Shown here: piece after piece, positions 26,685-37,979 of the stretch
Layout of the letters: every line of letters starts with the position of its first letter
Numbering within the stretch: the stretch's first letter is position 1
Assembly: GCF_000237925.1 (NCBI RefSeq)
Contig: NC_031502.1
Span: 49,329,283 to 49,393,282, forward strand
DNA length: 64,000 bases
Source: Schistosoma mansoni
Lineage: Eukaryota > Platyhelminthes > Trematoda > Strigeidida > Schistosomatidae
Direction: 5' to 3'
The notes under the pieces: generated by a model
What the model was told of the DNA's origin: nothing
What the model saw: only the letters and a program-made list of their open reading frames with translations
Database searches by the model: none
Translations under genes and position numbers: made by a program

Positions 26685-29600
26685 ATATATATGATTCTTT
26701 TGATGATATGCGCTATTTAATTTCTCCCTGTTGTGGTATGCATCTACAGATTTATCCATCTGTTGAAGATGTTCGTAATAGTTTGGAAGGTTATTTCGCT
26801 GGTGGATGTTTACCATATACAAAGACAACAGCTGAAAAACAACCATGGCTTTGTCAGTTCTTTTATCGTTGGCAAGCTTTTAACCATAGTCGAGCAGCAC
26901 CTCACATTAAGTCATACACTAGGATGTCACCAGATGGTCAACAAATAGGATGGTTTCTTCTGACTAGGTAAGTAATTTAAATGAATATGAATTAATTGTT
27001 TGAAAGCTTAACACTGTGAGCTGACCTACTAAACACAAGGTTTTTTTGTAATAAATGTATTTGTATTTTTAAAAATCTAACGAAATTAGATTGTCGATTT
27101 GGTGGGCTATATTTTTTTATCTCACTGAAATCATGAACCGATCAATGTTAGACACCACTGAAAACCTAGAAGATTTGGACGACTGTTTTCTCCCAGTATG
27201 TGACTCCACAGCAATGTACATTCACTTTCCTGCATGCGGACTCTGAACTCAGATCCTTCAGTCTCGCATGCGAACACTTGACCTCGAGACCATTCAACTG
27301 GCATCCAATGGTGTCTAATTTCTTTACCTCCAATTGTTACATCTTTTGGTAAAGATATCTTCTGCGATGAAAAAAGACAATATGTTCACTAACATACTAA
27401 CAAATTCTAAAATACAATCTATTACAAATATCTTAAGAAAAATGTAGTGACTTAACGTTGACAATAGTACAATTTCTTTAATCAAAGTTTTTACTATATC
27501 TGACAAGACTTTTAGTTACTTCAAGAGATTCAGTCGTAAACTATGATATGGAAATAATTCTTCTCTCTTTCTGTTTTAAGTGAAATCATATGTATAATTT
27601 ATTCTATCCATACAATATAACTGATCAACCATATATTGTTTCCATTTTCATACAGAATAATTATTTTACTCCTGATACGGGTGTCTTTATTCTTTTTTGG
27701 TCTACTACCTATTTAGAGTAGTATTTTTGTAGCAGAATCATTCATAAAAATGTTTACAGAAGACAACTGTTAAATATCAGTTGTTAGATATGATAAACAA
27801 TTATATCTACACCATTTATTTTGAAAATATTTTGATAGTTTAGTCTTCATAACTTGTAACTTGTTTACTTTGTTAAATAGACAGGTAACATCCTCAAAAC
27901 CTGGAACAGAATTATGTCAATGAATATGACAGAATTGATCGAGTAATCTTTGTCAAATTTCTAGTAACATATATTCGTTGTTTTATGGCAGTGATTATTA
28001 TTATTATTATTATGATTTGATAAAACAAAAACTAGTTTCAAAATTTTATTCATGTTTAGGTATTGAATATAAGTAAATATATAATGCTAACTAAACTAGG
28101 CATACAAACTAGAATATGTTGATTCTTACATTTCCTACTATTATCCTTTATAGTTTATCAATAGATATACATAATAGCAATCAGAACTTTCAACCTTGAA
28201 CATAAAGGAAGTTGTATTGAAAAAAAATCCTAGCTTTTGCATCCAAACTATTTCCGCATGTTATCTTTATTCTAATCATTTACCTAATCAAATGATGTAT
28301 ACAAAAGTAGACTGGAGATATAAAAGTGACTCTCCACGCCCAATTATCACTTTTCATTTTTTCTAACGTAATCAATGTGAATAAATAGCCTTTTTTCTTA
28401 TTTATTCCTCTATTCCACTCTCATTAAACCTTACAAATTAATTTGAATTGCACAGTCATGGTTCTTCTATTTTATTGGTTATTACGTTACCCATTGGTAA
28501 TCTGTTCTAATTTATTTCATCGATAAACTTTGATGCTTTCTAACTATTATTTCATTCTCTTAAATTTACTGAATCACTCTTTTTATTATAATATTATTTC
28601 TATGATTACTTTTAAATTTACTCGTACTAATCACTGTTGAGGAGTTCCATACTAAGACGAAACAACCGTCCAGTGCTTCCAGATTTTAACAATGATCTAG
28701 TTAAGATCCATCCATATAATTTAAACGATGAAAATATTATTTATTTCATAAAACGATTTAGTCAGTGGAAGAATGGTTTACAACAAGCTTATTTTCAAAG
28801 CCGTATAATCATCTACTTATGCGATAAAGTATGTGTCAACAAGTGATTGTTTGTTTTTTAGAATTTGCTTAGTTGTTTCGTGAAATTTGACTACATAATT
28901 TTGAATAAACAAATATCTGTTACTATGAGTAACGTCAAGTTGAAATGTACCGATAGTAATTAAATAATCTGAGTAGAAACAGCGTTTGTTCTGATAATAA
29001 TAGCAAAAAAAATAGTCAAAATTTTCCTTTTATGAAGTAACGGGTGAAAAATAAAAAAAGAAGAGAACAGTTACGTAGACAAATTGAAATTACAGGCTAA
29101 TGTTGTCGTAAAGAGAGAAGTTTAAGAAATCGTTTTTGTACGCTCAACTTGGGTTTAAGATTTTGAATGACCAAAGTTTCCGCAGTATAAAGTATGTTAA
29201 TCCCTACACCTCGTGACATCTTTAATTAAATTTTGTAAATCATATCAAAGGATGAGTGAGAGACGAATGGTCCTGTATCTAATATATGTCGTACAATCGG
29301 TGATGTAATTAACTTACGTTGATCTTTACTAACCCACACTTCTGGATTCTCCTAAATATGACAAATAGAAGTGACCTCGACCTCAGTCAGTCATAATCAA
29401 TGTAGAGCCTAGCGAACAAGTACCCTGGCCCAAGTTTGGATACTATATTAGCACGACGAGATGAAAAATGTATAAATAGCTAAAGGGATCCCAATTATGT
29501 AGTAACAACGTTGGCCATATAGTTTGAAAAGACATGGTGGAAAACTCTATACGAAGATATCTAAAATTGCGAGGGAGGTAAATAGTTAATACATCTAAGC

Positions 29601-30901
29601 AAGTGTGGATAATTCTAAGTCATCCCACTCAAAGTCTCTAAACAGTCACCTTGGTCAATGCACGTACTTCGACCAGGTAGTCGGCATTTACCAATTTAGC
29701 TCTAACCAACAGTCAATAACTTCATGGACTGATGCTGTAGCCTAGTTTGCCTGTCCACTACTCCGATTTCAACCTACTCCTGCATCAGCAAACATCACTT
29801 GTCTTGGTGTGCAGTGATTAACTGTACGGTGCACTTACGTACCTAGTTCTACAGCAGTTAGTGAATCAGTATTATTTATTTCGATACTTGTATATTGGTG
29901 TAAATCCATTCTGTGTAACCGATTGAAAATAATTTCTTTATTTGTTCTATTGACATTATTAAAAAAATCGATTTTTTTTTATTTACTTTTAATTGAAAGA
30001 AAACATTTCACTAATCTAAATTCAGCATAGTGTATTATTTTAAAGTGCATTAACTAAACAAATCGATTTTAATTTTTGATGTCCAATGTTTTTTTTCGCT
30101 TTACATTTGACAGTGCAAATCTTTCAAAATCTGCTTGGGGCGCCTATGAAAAATCAAAAAGTCAATTGATGATTCGTTCATATGAATTGGGTGTGCTGTT
30201 TTTGCCAACAAATTATAAGGTTGGTGTTTTTTCCCGTCTTGTTTTTCTCAAGCTAAACTTTCCTTAATCTTTGAATGTATGAGTTATACGTTCTATGGGT
30301 TAGCCTTTGTGATTCGTAGAGGGAAAATTGACTTAAATGTTATGAGATTTAATCTTTTCTGTTTTGTCTACTTTGAAATGTTTATCGATCGTTGTAATGG
30401 CTGATTTGTTTTGTATTTTTTTTTGTTCCATGATTTTCCTGATAAGAAATACTGTGATGAACGAACACTCACATGGGGAAGATCAATTTTTGTTTAACAC
30501 AATGACAGAGTGGTTTAATAAAGTGTGAAAATCATACATCGCTCATACATCTTTGAATGGTCTCTTATGAGCTTGATTGTTCCTTCATTCCCGTTTTTAT
30601 CTTGATTGATTTAAGTTTCTTTCACTGTACTCTTCATTTCAATCTTCTCAACCTTCTGTTCTCAAACATTCCACTTCCGAGTGGTATTACATACTACTTA
30701 TATCTGCGAAAATAGGTAGCATACACCACAGTACTTTTATTGAAAGTTAGTTTATTGTTCTACTCATATTTACTTTTGGGGTACCTCATTTATTACATTA
30801 TATCAATACAATGAGTTTGAAGGTCGTTTCTGTTAGCCTAGATATCACCTAATATATTTAACATTATAATCTCCTAATTTTATCATTGTAATAATTATTT
30901 C

Positions 30902-30941
<40 letters not shown>

Positions 30942-33491
30942 TACAAACCTGTAGTAAGGTATAAGATATAAAAGTTATTATCTTTCTTTGTTGTCGCCTA
31001 ATTCTATTTATGAGAGAAATGTTTTTCAAATCAAGGCAGGGAACTTGGTGAATATAGTGATTTATCTCCAGGGTGGTTTTTCATACCGAGATAATACTAG
31101 CTGAAGTGTTGTGCTTGTTGAGATAATTTGTTGTCCTGGATGGTATCTCGTGTGGAGTATTACTTATCTATTATTGAAGTAACTCAAACTTCATGGACAT
31201 AACTAGCGTATGCTTGCTGAATTTTATATATTTTTCACCTCGTATTATCTCTTGATGAAAAACTACCTCAAAGTTCCTGTTTAATATCTAGAGTGTTTAT
31301 TCTAATAAAACGTTTCTTGTTACAATGACATTACAATGTTTGTTTTTTGTGTTTGTGTGCAAGGAGACGAACGACTGTAAATTCACTAACACTCATCACT
31401 TGTTAATTGATTTAATTTCTTTAATAAACATGAAAAGTACTGCTGAACCGATCAGGAATAAGTAAATCACTTCATAGTCACGGCACCAATCATTCAAGCG
31501 TATTGTTTAGCTAATAATAGGGAAATATGAATTCAATAGTGAGTCGCAATATGACGATTTTGAGTGAGAAGAGCGTTATGAGTTGCTTGCAAAAATGCTG
31601 AAATGTTTAAGGAGATACTCTTATGTGGATATATTATTTAGGATGTTGCATTTAGTGTTAGGGTTAAACTGTTATGGATAGAGTGCTAAGGTTAAGGTTA
31701 ATAGTTTTGTTGTATATATGCTAACTTTAGATTTCGATCCTCACTCTTAATTTTAGGAGTTAAGATCTTATAACCAGCTTAGAAAATTTTGTTTGTCGTA
31801 AAATTAATATATTCTCGGTTAATTCTTCCATCTTTTTTGAAATTGTGAATTAGTTATACTTACGGTTTTGTGATTGTCTAATGTATATCGAGATTTCTGA
31901 GTCATTCTTCAGTATACTGTAGATTTAACCTTGATTAATTATTTTCCTAAAACCAGGAATCAGCCCATTCATTTGAAATTCTAAAAAACAATGCAAAATA
32001 TTCCCAATCATCAACAGATGAATTATTACCCTTTCCTATTCCATATGAATTACCTCCGGTGAAATATCAATCAAACGGTAAGAAGTTATATATGTGTATA
32101 ATCATTTTTTTATCACTTTTTTTCGCAATGGATAAATGATACATTGCAAATGAGAAACATCAAATACATTCCATGTCTGATTTTCATTTTCATTTCATTT
32201 TTCACACTGTGTTTTCTGTTGATTTTTTTCATAACATATTGGTTCTTACAGTTAATGTACACTAACTTGGTGATTTTGTTGTGAGAAGACTGATAAACTT
32301 TCCCTAACGCTGCCATGATCTAAATTATGTATAAAATTATTAAGTACATACAAGACTATCCATAAAACATTCAGTATATCTTTATACTAAGCTTTAGACC
32401 ATTAATATTAAATTTTCGTTCTTTCATTCACTCAAGTAGTTCGAGATACACAACGTTGAACCTGGCACCTATGTGCATGAGTTGAAATTCCCACACCTCG
32501 TTAACACAACTCATTTAAATTGTCAGGAAATATCCCAGAGTACTAGAGGTAGTAACCATATTAGCAGTGATATAAGAAATTAGACATTGAAGACACAATT
32601 CAAGAAGAAAATATAAATTAGATAGATAAAAGAAAGTTTTATAAGGAACTTTGGATCTAAGAGAACACAAAAAGTGAATATATCTACACCACTAGATAAT
32701 TTGTTTAGTGATTGGGAAGATTTACTACTTAACTGAATGATTTCAATAATGTAATGTTTTCTTAGCATTCAATTTTCTTTTTTGGAAAACATCATCATCG
32801 CTGAGGTTATGTAATACAAGGATTGTATTTATTTTGATGTCAACTGATATAATTAAGTTTCTTATTATTATTCATATTCCTTAACTGTCATTGAGAAAGC
32901 ACTTGAGCGTTAACTGTTAATCGTATCCATACTGAATAATTTATCTACTACTTGATAAATGAAAACTTGAGTCAGTCTGAAGATTAAATATTTTAAATAT
33001 AAATGATCAAATCATTATTATCTAATTTCACTATTTTTGTATCCGAATGTTAGCTAACTGTAGAATTCTGAACATACGTTTTGTTCTATCTAGGAATCGT
33101 CAGTTCGATGTAGCTGGTTTCTAAATATACTAAGACTTGTAGCAAAAAGGCCACATTAAGGAATCTACTCAAGATACACATATCCAAAGTCCAGTCAAAT
33201 TACAACCCTGAATATTACCCATGGCGTAATAATATACAAGAAACATCAATAAGATGATAACTGTTTAATTCAAGATACCATAGTTATACGTTTATACTTA
33301 AAATTCTGATATAGTTCAATAATAGGATAGTAATCTATGAAATATGTTGACTATTAATGACTGTTAAACATCGCAACATACAAATATATATATATATTCT
33401 TTGTTGCTTTGTTATTTTAGATGAACCATGGATTTTGGATAAACCTCATAGTCTACCTGATATATTTGGTCGCATTTGGGAGCCATCTTGA
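12715..33491 (+). CDS. TDP1: Tyrosyl-DNA phosphodiesterase 1 with N-terminal PBZ finger, 14 exons
   Basis: Coding exons: 12715-12835, 13685-13831, 14934-14977, 16343-16398, 17056-17152, 20191-20225, 21716-21808, 22840-23037, 24633-24711, 25222-25374, 26750-26967, 30114-30219, 31957-32077, 33421-33491. Phases join to 1539 nt (512 residues plus stop). The protein follows human TDP1 from [12 protein letters not shown] through IVHDFQGKM to the C-terminal [10 protein letters not shown]. First HKD half: HHTKMM with H166 and K168, then [10 protein letters not shown] (N186). Second half: PHIKSY with H393 and K395, then [10 protein letters not shown] (N416). Known role: phospholipase-D superfamily enzyme that removes stalled topoisomerase I peptides and other 3' blocks from DNA in the nucleus. 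Residues 20-39 form a C-x5-C-x6-H-x5-H PBZ finger (C20, C26, H33, H39), a poly(ADP-ribose)-binding fold absent from the human enzyme. The start follows an acceptor (CTATAG) directly. Exons 3 and 6 are only 44 and 35 bases, and intron 6 splits the first active-site HxK. Confidence 0.96.
12772..12831 (+). other. PBZ-type zinc finger segment of TDP1
   Basis: Encodes [20 protein letters not shown], residues 20-39. Spacing C-x5-C-x6-H-x5-H, with Y-G after the first Cys and an aromatic residue before the last His, agrees with the PBZ consensus of APLF and CHFR. It lies wholly in exon 1, and exon 2 starts the linker to the phosphodiesterase domain. Poly(ADP-ribose) binding is inferred from the motif. 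Confidence 0.85.
15085..15585 (+). repeat. Repeat R, near full-length copy in TDP1 intron 3
   Basis: Starts at a GAATGCCCTGGCATGG-like block, runs through aagtcctacttactgcc, gttcacgaaattgagaggac and gggctccagtatcctg, and ends in a TTTAAATAATAATAAATAAT tail. Closely matches 35040-35575. Sense to TDP1. Confidence 0.7.
15810..16065 (+). repeat. Repeat R, truncated copy in TDP1 intron 3
   Basis: Begins at the CCCCAAGTGCCCTGG block and stops at gggctccagtat, lacking the second half. It lies only about 230 bases after the longer copy. The two differ enough to be separate insertions rather than a recent tandem duplication. Confidence 0.65.
16706..16905 (+). mobile_element. Hammerhead element, decayed sense copy in TDP1 intron 4
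   Basis: Blocks in order: tRNA-like box A (TGATCTAGAGGTTA, about 16714), hammerhead segment (CTGAGGAG at 16793-16800, GTC at 16824-16826) and the tail block (ggtctaatattgatcagttcatgat). The core GAAA is AAAA here, so self-cleavage is not expected. Box B is badly eroded. Confidence 0.6.
17585..18755 (+). mobile_element. RTE-like LINE, RT to 3' end, in TDP1 intron 5
   Basis: Encodes, in interrupted frames, a non-LTR reverse transcriptase: [33 protein letters not shown], then the catalytic FADD (17971-17982; [15 protein letters not shown]), then [16 protein letters not shown] and [15 protein letters not shown]. The C-terminal part with the [16 protein letters not shown] block follows, and the element ends near 18750 in TTAAGTAAGTAC. 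This is the schistosome RTE clade (SR2-like). It is 5'-truncated and has several stops and frameshifts. Short ORFs within it on either strand are not separate genes. Confidence 0.8.
18778..18905 (+). mobile_element. Hammerhead element, partial copy (tRNA-like head)
   Basis: Box A-like GTGATCTAAAAGTTTAGGCG and box B-like GTGGGTTCGATTTT at normal spacing, then a remnant of the hammerhead loop (CCATACTAGGACAAAG). The 3' end is missing. It directly follows the LINE tail, in TDP1 intron 5. Confidence 0.5.
21130..21640 (+). mobile_element. RTE-like LINE 5' end in TDP1 intron 6
   Basis: Starts in the 5' leader seen again, inverted, at 43345 (ACTGCCGGTCCCAAACCCGG, then taaaggaggagggtt). It continues into the endonuclease start, [19 protein letters not shown] and [10 protein letters not shown], with stops. 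It breaks off 75 bases before TDP1 exon 7. Confidence 0.7.
25715..25743. repeat. (TA)n microsatellite in TDP1 intron 10
   Basis: Uninterrupted TA dinucleotide run of about 14 units. Confidence 0.9.
26641..26692. repeat. (TA)n microsatellite just before TDP1 exon 11
   Basis: About 52 bases of TA with one interruption (TATTATAT). It ends 57 bases before exon 11, in the area where the branch point would lie. Confidence 0.9.
27125..27320 (-). mobile_element. Hammerhead element, decayed antisense copy in TDP1 intron 11
   Basis: Reverse-complement order of blocks: tail (atcatgaaccgatcaatgtta), hammerhead remnant around 27165-27215, box B region near 27245, box A complement (cctcgagaccattcaactgg), then the characteristic ggcatccaatggtgt. 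The hammerhead core is mutated. The far inverted end is absent. Confidence 0.55.
28632..28700 (+). ncRNA. Hammerhead ribozyme fragment, sense in TDP1 intron 11
   Basis: Stem I CACTG (28632-28636) pairs with CAGTG (28671-28675). The core is TTGAGGAG (28637-28644) where CTGAGGAG is expected. GAAAC (28659-28663) and the cleavage triplet GTC (28668-28670) are intact. The C-to-T change at the first core base should weaken or abolish cleavage. Only the hammerhead and a little tail of the parent element remain. Confidence 0.55.
29385..29470 (+). repeat. Repeat F, partial copy in TDP1 intron 11
   Basis: CTCAGTCAGTCATAATCAAT, then gtagagcctagcgaacaagt and a segment ending atattagcacgacgagatg, match the head half of repeat F. 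Confidence 0.45.
30904..30938. repeat. (TA)n microsatellite in TDP1 intron 12
   Basis: Uninterrupted TA run of about 17 units. Confidence 0.9.
32425..32660 (+). repeat. Repeat F, diverged copy in TDP1 intron 13
   Basis: TTCATTCACTCAAGTAG, then cacaacgttgaacctggcac, then ctcgttaacacaactc and gaggtagtaaccatatt: the same block order as 865 and 39095, strongly diverged. Confidence 0.5.
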
Positions 33492-33501
33492 ATACTGTAT
33501 G

Positions 33502-33507
33502 AATAAA
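33502..33507 (+). terminator. Poly(A) signal of TDP1
   Basis: AATAAA 11 bases after the TDP1 stop codon. A second candidate, ATTAAA, lies near 33618. The very short implied 3' UTR makes the later site possible. Confidence 0.5.
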
Positions 33508-33679
33508 TTACTATTTTTCCCCCTTTTTCTGAAGGCAACCAAATTTATTTGTAATTCTTTACAAATATTTCTATGATATTATCACAGATTATAATGAACC
33601 GGTTATCTATTATTTGAATTAAATATATCTCTTTAATAGATTATACTGTTTTATGTAAGATGATCCTTATTCTACATTT

Positions 33680-33990
33680 TATTATTATTTTCATAGTTGA
33701 AATCATGAGTCCATTGAAGCTAGACCANNNNNNNNNNNNNNNNNNNNNNNNNNNNNNNNNNNNNNNNNNNNNNNNNNNNNNNNNNNNNNNNNNNNNNNNN
33801 NNNNNNNNNNNNNNNNNNNNNNNNNNNNNNNNNNNNNNNNNNNNNNNNNNNNNNNNNNNNNNNNNNNNNNNNNNNNNNNNNNNNNNNNNNNNNNNNNNNN
33901 NNNNNNNNNNNNNNNNNNNNNNNNNNNAATGGACTCATGATTTCAACTATGAAAATACTGAAATCTTCACAAAACTCCATTCTGATTTAA
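33680..33990. mobile_element. Inverted-end hammerhead element containing an assembly gap
   Basis: Left of the gap, 33690-33727 reads as the reverse complement of the family tail (tcatagttgaaatcatgagt, then ccattgaagctagacca). Right of the gap, 33928-33985 reads the same tail forward (aatggactcatgatttcaac, then tatgaaaatactg). The two ends are therefore inverted repeats of each other around the N run. The middle, presumably with the tRNA-like part and hammerheads, is unsequenced. Confidence 0.65.
33728..33927. other. Assembly gap, 200 N
   Basis: Exactly 200 N, a placeholder or estimated gap. Open frames reported across it are artefacts. Confidence 0.99.
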
Positions 33991-34459
33991 TTATTACTTA
34001 TTTATATGTTTCTTATTGAAAGAGCAAAAGAAAAAAAAAGTAGACAACTCAACAGAAAAGTAACTAATCTATCCAAAGACAAATGGTTTTATCACTCTAC
34101 CAGAATTATCCTTCCTTTTTTTGTATACATTTTCATTCTTTTGAATTTATCATTGATTATTATTATTATTTGTAAAAGTAAATTACACAAAACTCACTTT
34201 GATATAAAGTATAGTTTTCTTCATTTGCGTATATATTCATCTTAGTTATTTTATAAATGCTAAGACTAATTATAAAACCCCCTTAAGTTATAATTCTTAT
34301 TCACTCGATTTTGAATTGAAAAGTTATTTAGTATTTCCCCTAACGGGTATAAAGTTAAATTGAGTTTATTATTCGTATTTTTTATTAATGTCATTGGTTT
34401 ATCCTGATAGATCGTACTGTGAATGCATAATTTACTAATATTGAATGCATAGAATTATA

Positions 34460-34860
34460 GATATAGTCCACATAGTAACGAAAACCACCTGCTCAATAGT
34501 GACCAGCTTCAAGATGAAACTCATGGAGTTGTAGTGAAAAGCCATGACCAGTGAAGTCCAATCATTGTTGGGTGTTAAAAAGTTATCCACCCCAGACAAT
34601 GGATGAAAAGTTGCGCAAGATCATGGATTGATTAAAATGAAACATTAACGCCGTTGCATACTGACTCAGCGGTCTAGAGGTTAGGCATTCGCGTCCTATG
34701 TTTGAGTCTCGTGTATGGAATCGTGGATGCTCATTGTCGAGAAGTTCCATACTATAACAAAACAACCGTATTTTGCTTCCAGGTTTTTGATGGTGGTTTA
34801 GTTTAGACCGATTCATGATTTCAACCGTCAAGATACCAAAATCTGCACAAATCCCCATTA
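34460..34860 (+). mobile_element. Hammerhead element, long form, decayed
   Basis: Upstream body (34470-34660) aligns with the reverse complement of 49660-49800 in the best-preserved long copy (cagacaatggatgaaaagtt, then gcgcaagatcatggattg). Then box A (CGGTCTAGAGGTTAGGC), box B (TGTTTGAGTCTC), an eroded hammerhead at about 34730-34785, and the tail (ttcatgatttcaaccgtcaa, then gatacc). The 5' inverted end is not visible. Confidence 0.6.
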
Positions 34861-35039
34861 TTCGAAATAAGTTGATTTTATTACGAATGATTCAAGCATT
34901 TAGGCTTATGAAAGCTAAATATATATTAACTGCATATTGATACAATTTATCCGCTCTTATTGAAAGCGTTTCTTGTTCAACTATTTGATAGTAGTTTTAG
35001 ATCTCTGTTCTTCATGCATTAGCTTGTGGTCCTGGGTAG

Positions 35040-35575
35040 CAGTAATAGTGTTCATGCCCCCGAAATGCCCTGGTACGGCCGAGAGTGGGGAGAGTCCGCC
35101 CTTCCTCTCGAAATGCTCTCACATGGCCACGCGTATACAGCCTCTGTCAGGGAAGTCCTACTCACTGCCTTCTCGTGGCAGGGGTGTTGTTCACGAAAGT
35201 GAGGGGACGAAAAGCGAATGTTCGGCGCTTTAAACGGGTTGGTGGACACCGAAAGTCCACTTAGGGGAGTTGGAAAACCCTGATTCCAAACCAATGGTGC
35301 ACATGGGCTCCAGTATCCTGAAGGAACAAATGGCGTATGAATCAATCGTTGTCACCGGCTACCATGGGACTGCATCTCCTTACGATGCTCCACTGTCTTG
35401 TTGATCAGACCTTTAGGTCAAAGGCTCCGGGTGTGGCTTCCTAAGAAAACCACCTGCTTCAGTTTGGGCACCTGGGCAGTATCACAACCCTCACACAAAT
35501 CAAATGGGTTTTGTGTGGCGCATATATATCTGGTGCTTTCTTGTACCAATATTTATGTGTTTAAATAAATAACAA
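35040..35575 (+). repeat. Repeat R, full copy
   Basis: Best-preserved copy, from CCCCGAAATGCCCTGG to the TTTAAATAAATAACAAATAA tail. It carries an extra block (gagagtggggagagtccgcc) also present at 15810 but missing at 15085. Open frames on both strands match repeat content only. Confidence 0.7.
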
Positions 35576-35579
35576 ATAA

Positions 35580-37655
35580 GGTAAAAGTTTTTCATAGTGA
35601 AAATGAATCTAATCATACTCTAACCAAATGTTATTGTAAATGGGTCAATATATTTGTCACTATCAAAGAAGTTCTTTCTGAGTATTATTGGTTGGTTTCA
35701 CACTTGCTTGTAACTTTATTAAAATTATGATATCGCCTTAATTTTACATGTACTTGGATAAATCTTCTTGTTTAATTATCCAAGTTAATTCCTTCATGTT
35801 AGCAATGATAAACTAAAAAGCCACTGGAATTAACAACAAATTTCATATCCGTTGAACAAGTTAGTAGTTATCCCAACTCCTCAACCCAGTGAATAATGTT
35901 CTGGTATTTAAAATAATGACTACTTAATCCGAACCTCAGTGTTAACACTACCTCTTGGATGCAGTTGAGTTAAAATCGGAGCAAAATGCATATCCTGAAT
36001 TCCACTTCTAGCTAATAATAATCTGTGTTTTTTTACTAACAGAATCTAGTGATTAATGTGTTAAGAGTAGCTCATATGGTTTCTGTCTTTTTTCCTAATA
36101 AATATCTTGAACTTTCTTTTCTCCATAATTTCAACTATAATTGATAAATGTAACCAATTTAGTAAACTCTAGAACTTTATTTAGTTTCCTGTTTCTCTAC
36201 TTATTTTATTGTTCTTTACCGTCAAATGCAAAAGAAATAGTAGTTTTAACAACACCAATCATATTTCTTGATTAAAATCAAATCACCTAGTGACCTACGT
36301 CCATAAATTAAAAATAAGTTTGATTTAGCTGAAAAAAAAATTGAAACATTGTTTTCCGAAATATATACTTTAATTAGTCCGATCACACACGTTGCTCAGT
36401 ATAAAAGTTTATTAAAACCGCGATGGCGTCTATAGTAATCCGGATAAAAAGTAGGTTTTTGAGTTTGCGTGTTCAAATAAATTGACAATCAGTAGAATTC
36501 AAACAATATATTAATATTCATTAACATCATGGTCGCTTTACTAAAGCTTTAATGGCGGAAAGAAACTTTCAAAATGCACAAAATTTTTCTACTAACAGAA
36601 ATTGACCAATTTTCTGTGAATAATAATAAACCTTTGAAAAAAACTTTCGTCAATAATTACAGTGTCAGACAGGAACCTGGATGATCGGTTGGGTAGACAG
36701 TATTAGAATGGTGGAACGAACATAGTGTTATTGTTACTGAAGGACAGTGAATAAGTTAGTATATAAGGTAATGCAAGACTCTTGCGATCAGCCATAATAA
36801 AAAACTGAGAAGTGCTCAGGATCCGGTCAACTTATTTTGGAAGAAATTGTTGAGACAGTACCCTTCAGTTTTCCAGAAAGTCATTATTATTATTAAGTCG
36901 ATAGCCATTGACAGTTGTAAATGTTGACTCAGGACAACTAAAGGGTTAGCAGATAAGCATAAAAGTTGGAGTCAAAGACCTCATTGACAGTACTGATACA
37001 CCTAAGTGTCAGTGGCTGAACACTATAGTCGAAAAAATAACCACTCGACTGACTTACTAGGACTGTAAGGTTAGGGACAGGAAATGAAAAGATCAGCGTC
37101 GTTGTCCTGAATTTTCTGTAAAAGTTAAATAGTTTGACAGTAATTATTAAGGACAACGGATTCGGTGGACGCGTGGCACAGATATCATTTGTCCCAAGAT
37201 GCTCTATCGCATTAGCACTATGAAATGAATTGCATAAGAGACCCTGTGCTTCACAGATTCATTTTTGGATTTGTATAATTGTAAGTGTTATGCCTTTTTT
37301 GTCACAATCAACAGTGTTTGTGTTGATTAGAACTGATCGACTCTATTAAATATCAGGTTACAGTTCTGGAAACTCCCTCTCAAAGTAAGTCATTAGTTAG
37401 CGCATGGTTACTGCTTAGAAAGACGATTTATGGACATTCTTCGACTTTTGTTAGATGTACTGATAACATCTGGAAACTATTATATAATGAGTAACTCATT
37501 ACTTTCTAGTGTGCCATCGCTTCTTATATCAGATTGTAATCGAAACAATTACTGTCTTTTCAAAAAAATATTAATACATTAGTTTCAGAAGAAAAAGTGT
37601 GTTTTATTTGAAGGAAACAAGTGAAATTCGGTATTTGTCATTTACGTATGTCAGT
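35580..37655. other. Gene-free region
   Basis: AT-rich, no coding exon or known repeat recognised. A moderately G+C-richer patch at about 36660-37260 may be an old unclassified repeat. Confidence 0.35.
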
Positions 37656-37659
37656 TTTT

Positions 37660-37975
37660 AATTGAAATCATGAACCGATCAATGCTAGACCGCCATTAAA
37701 AACCTTGAATCATTGGACGCCTGTTTCATCCTAGTGTGGGGATCCTCAGCAGTGCGCGTTCACGATCTAGCACGCTGGATTCGAACTCAGGTCCTTTGGT
37801 CTCTCGTGTGAACGCCTAACCTCTAGACCATTGAGAAGGCACCCAATGGTGTTAATGTCCAAGTCTCATACTAAGACAAAATAGCCGTCTAGTGCTTCGA
37901 GATTTTCAATGGTGGTCTAACATTGATAGATCCATGACCTTAATAAAAAAATCAATAATCTTCACAACTCTAAAC
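37660..37975 (-). mobile_element. Hammerhead element, compact form with inverted ends
   Basis: About 315 bases. The left arm (37660-37760) holds tail and hammerhead on the - strand: CTGAGGA, GAAAC and GTC all present, with one change beside the core (GGATGAAA). The middle (37775-37850) is the tRNA-like part on the - strand, box B GAGTTCGAATCC and box A TGGTCTAGAGGTTA. After ggcacccaatggtgttaatg comes the right arm (37862-37975), a + strand hammerhead remnant and tail. The arms are diverged inverted repeats. Orientation is given by the tRNA-like part. Confidence 0.65.
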
Positions 37976-37979
37976 TGAT

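Noticed and set aside
26733-26948. Second open frame over TDP1 exon 11
   Set aside because: Shifted-frame shadow of the exon; the other frame carries the HKD motif.
28637-28846. A 69-codon open frame in TDP1 intron 11 that could be an extra exon
   Set aside because: It starts inside a hammerhead repeat, has no TDP1 similarity, and exons 11 and 12 already join seamlessly (WFLLT|SANLS).
33660-34019. Open frames running across the N gap (also at 39414-39734 and 46746-47144)
   Set aside because: They consist mainly of X residues over Ns; the flanks are repeats.
34973-35345. Open frames on both strands at 34973-35345 (and 15071-15573)
   Set aside because: Lie within repeat R and recur with its copies; no domain signal.
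37775-37850. tRNA-like box A and box B (also in the other hammerhead elements)
   Set aside because: They do not fold as a complete tRNA; they are the promoter head of a SINE-like element.
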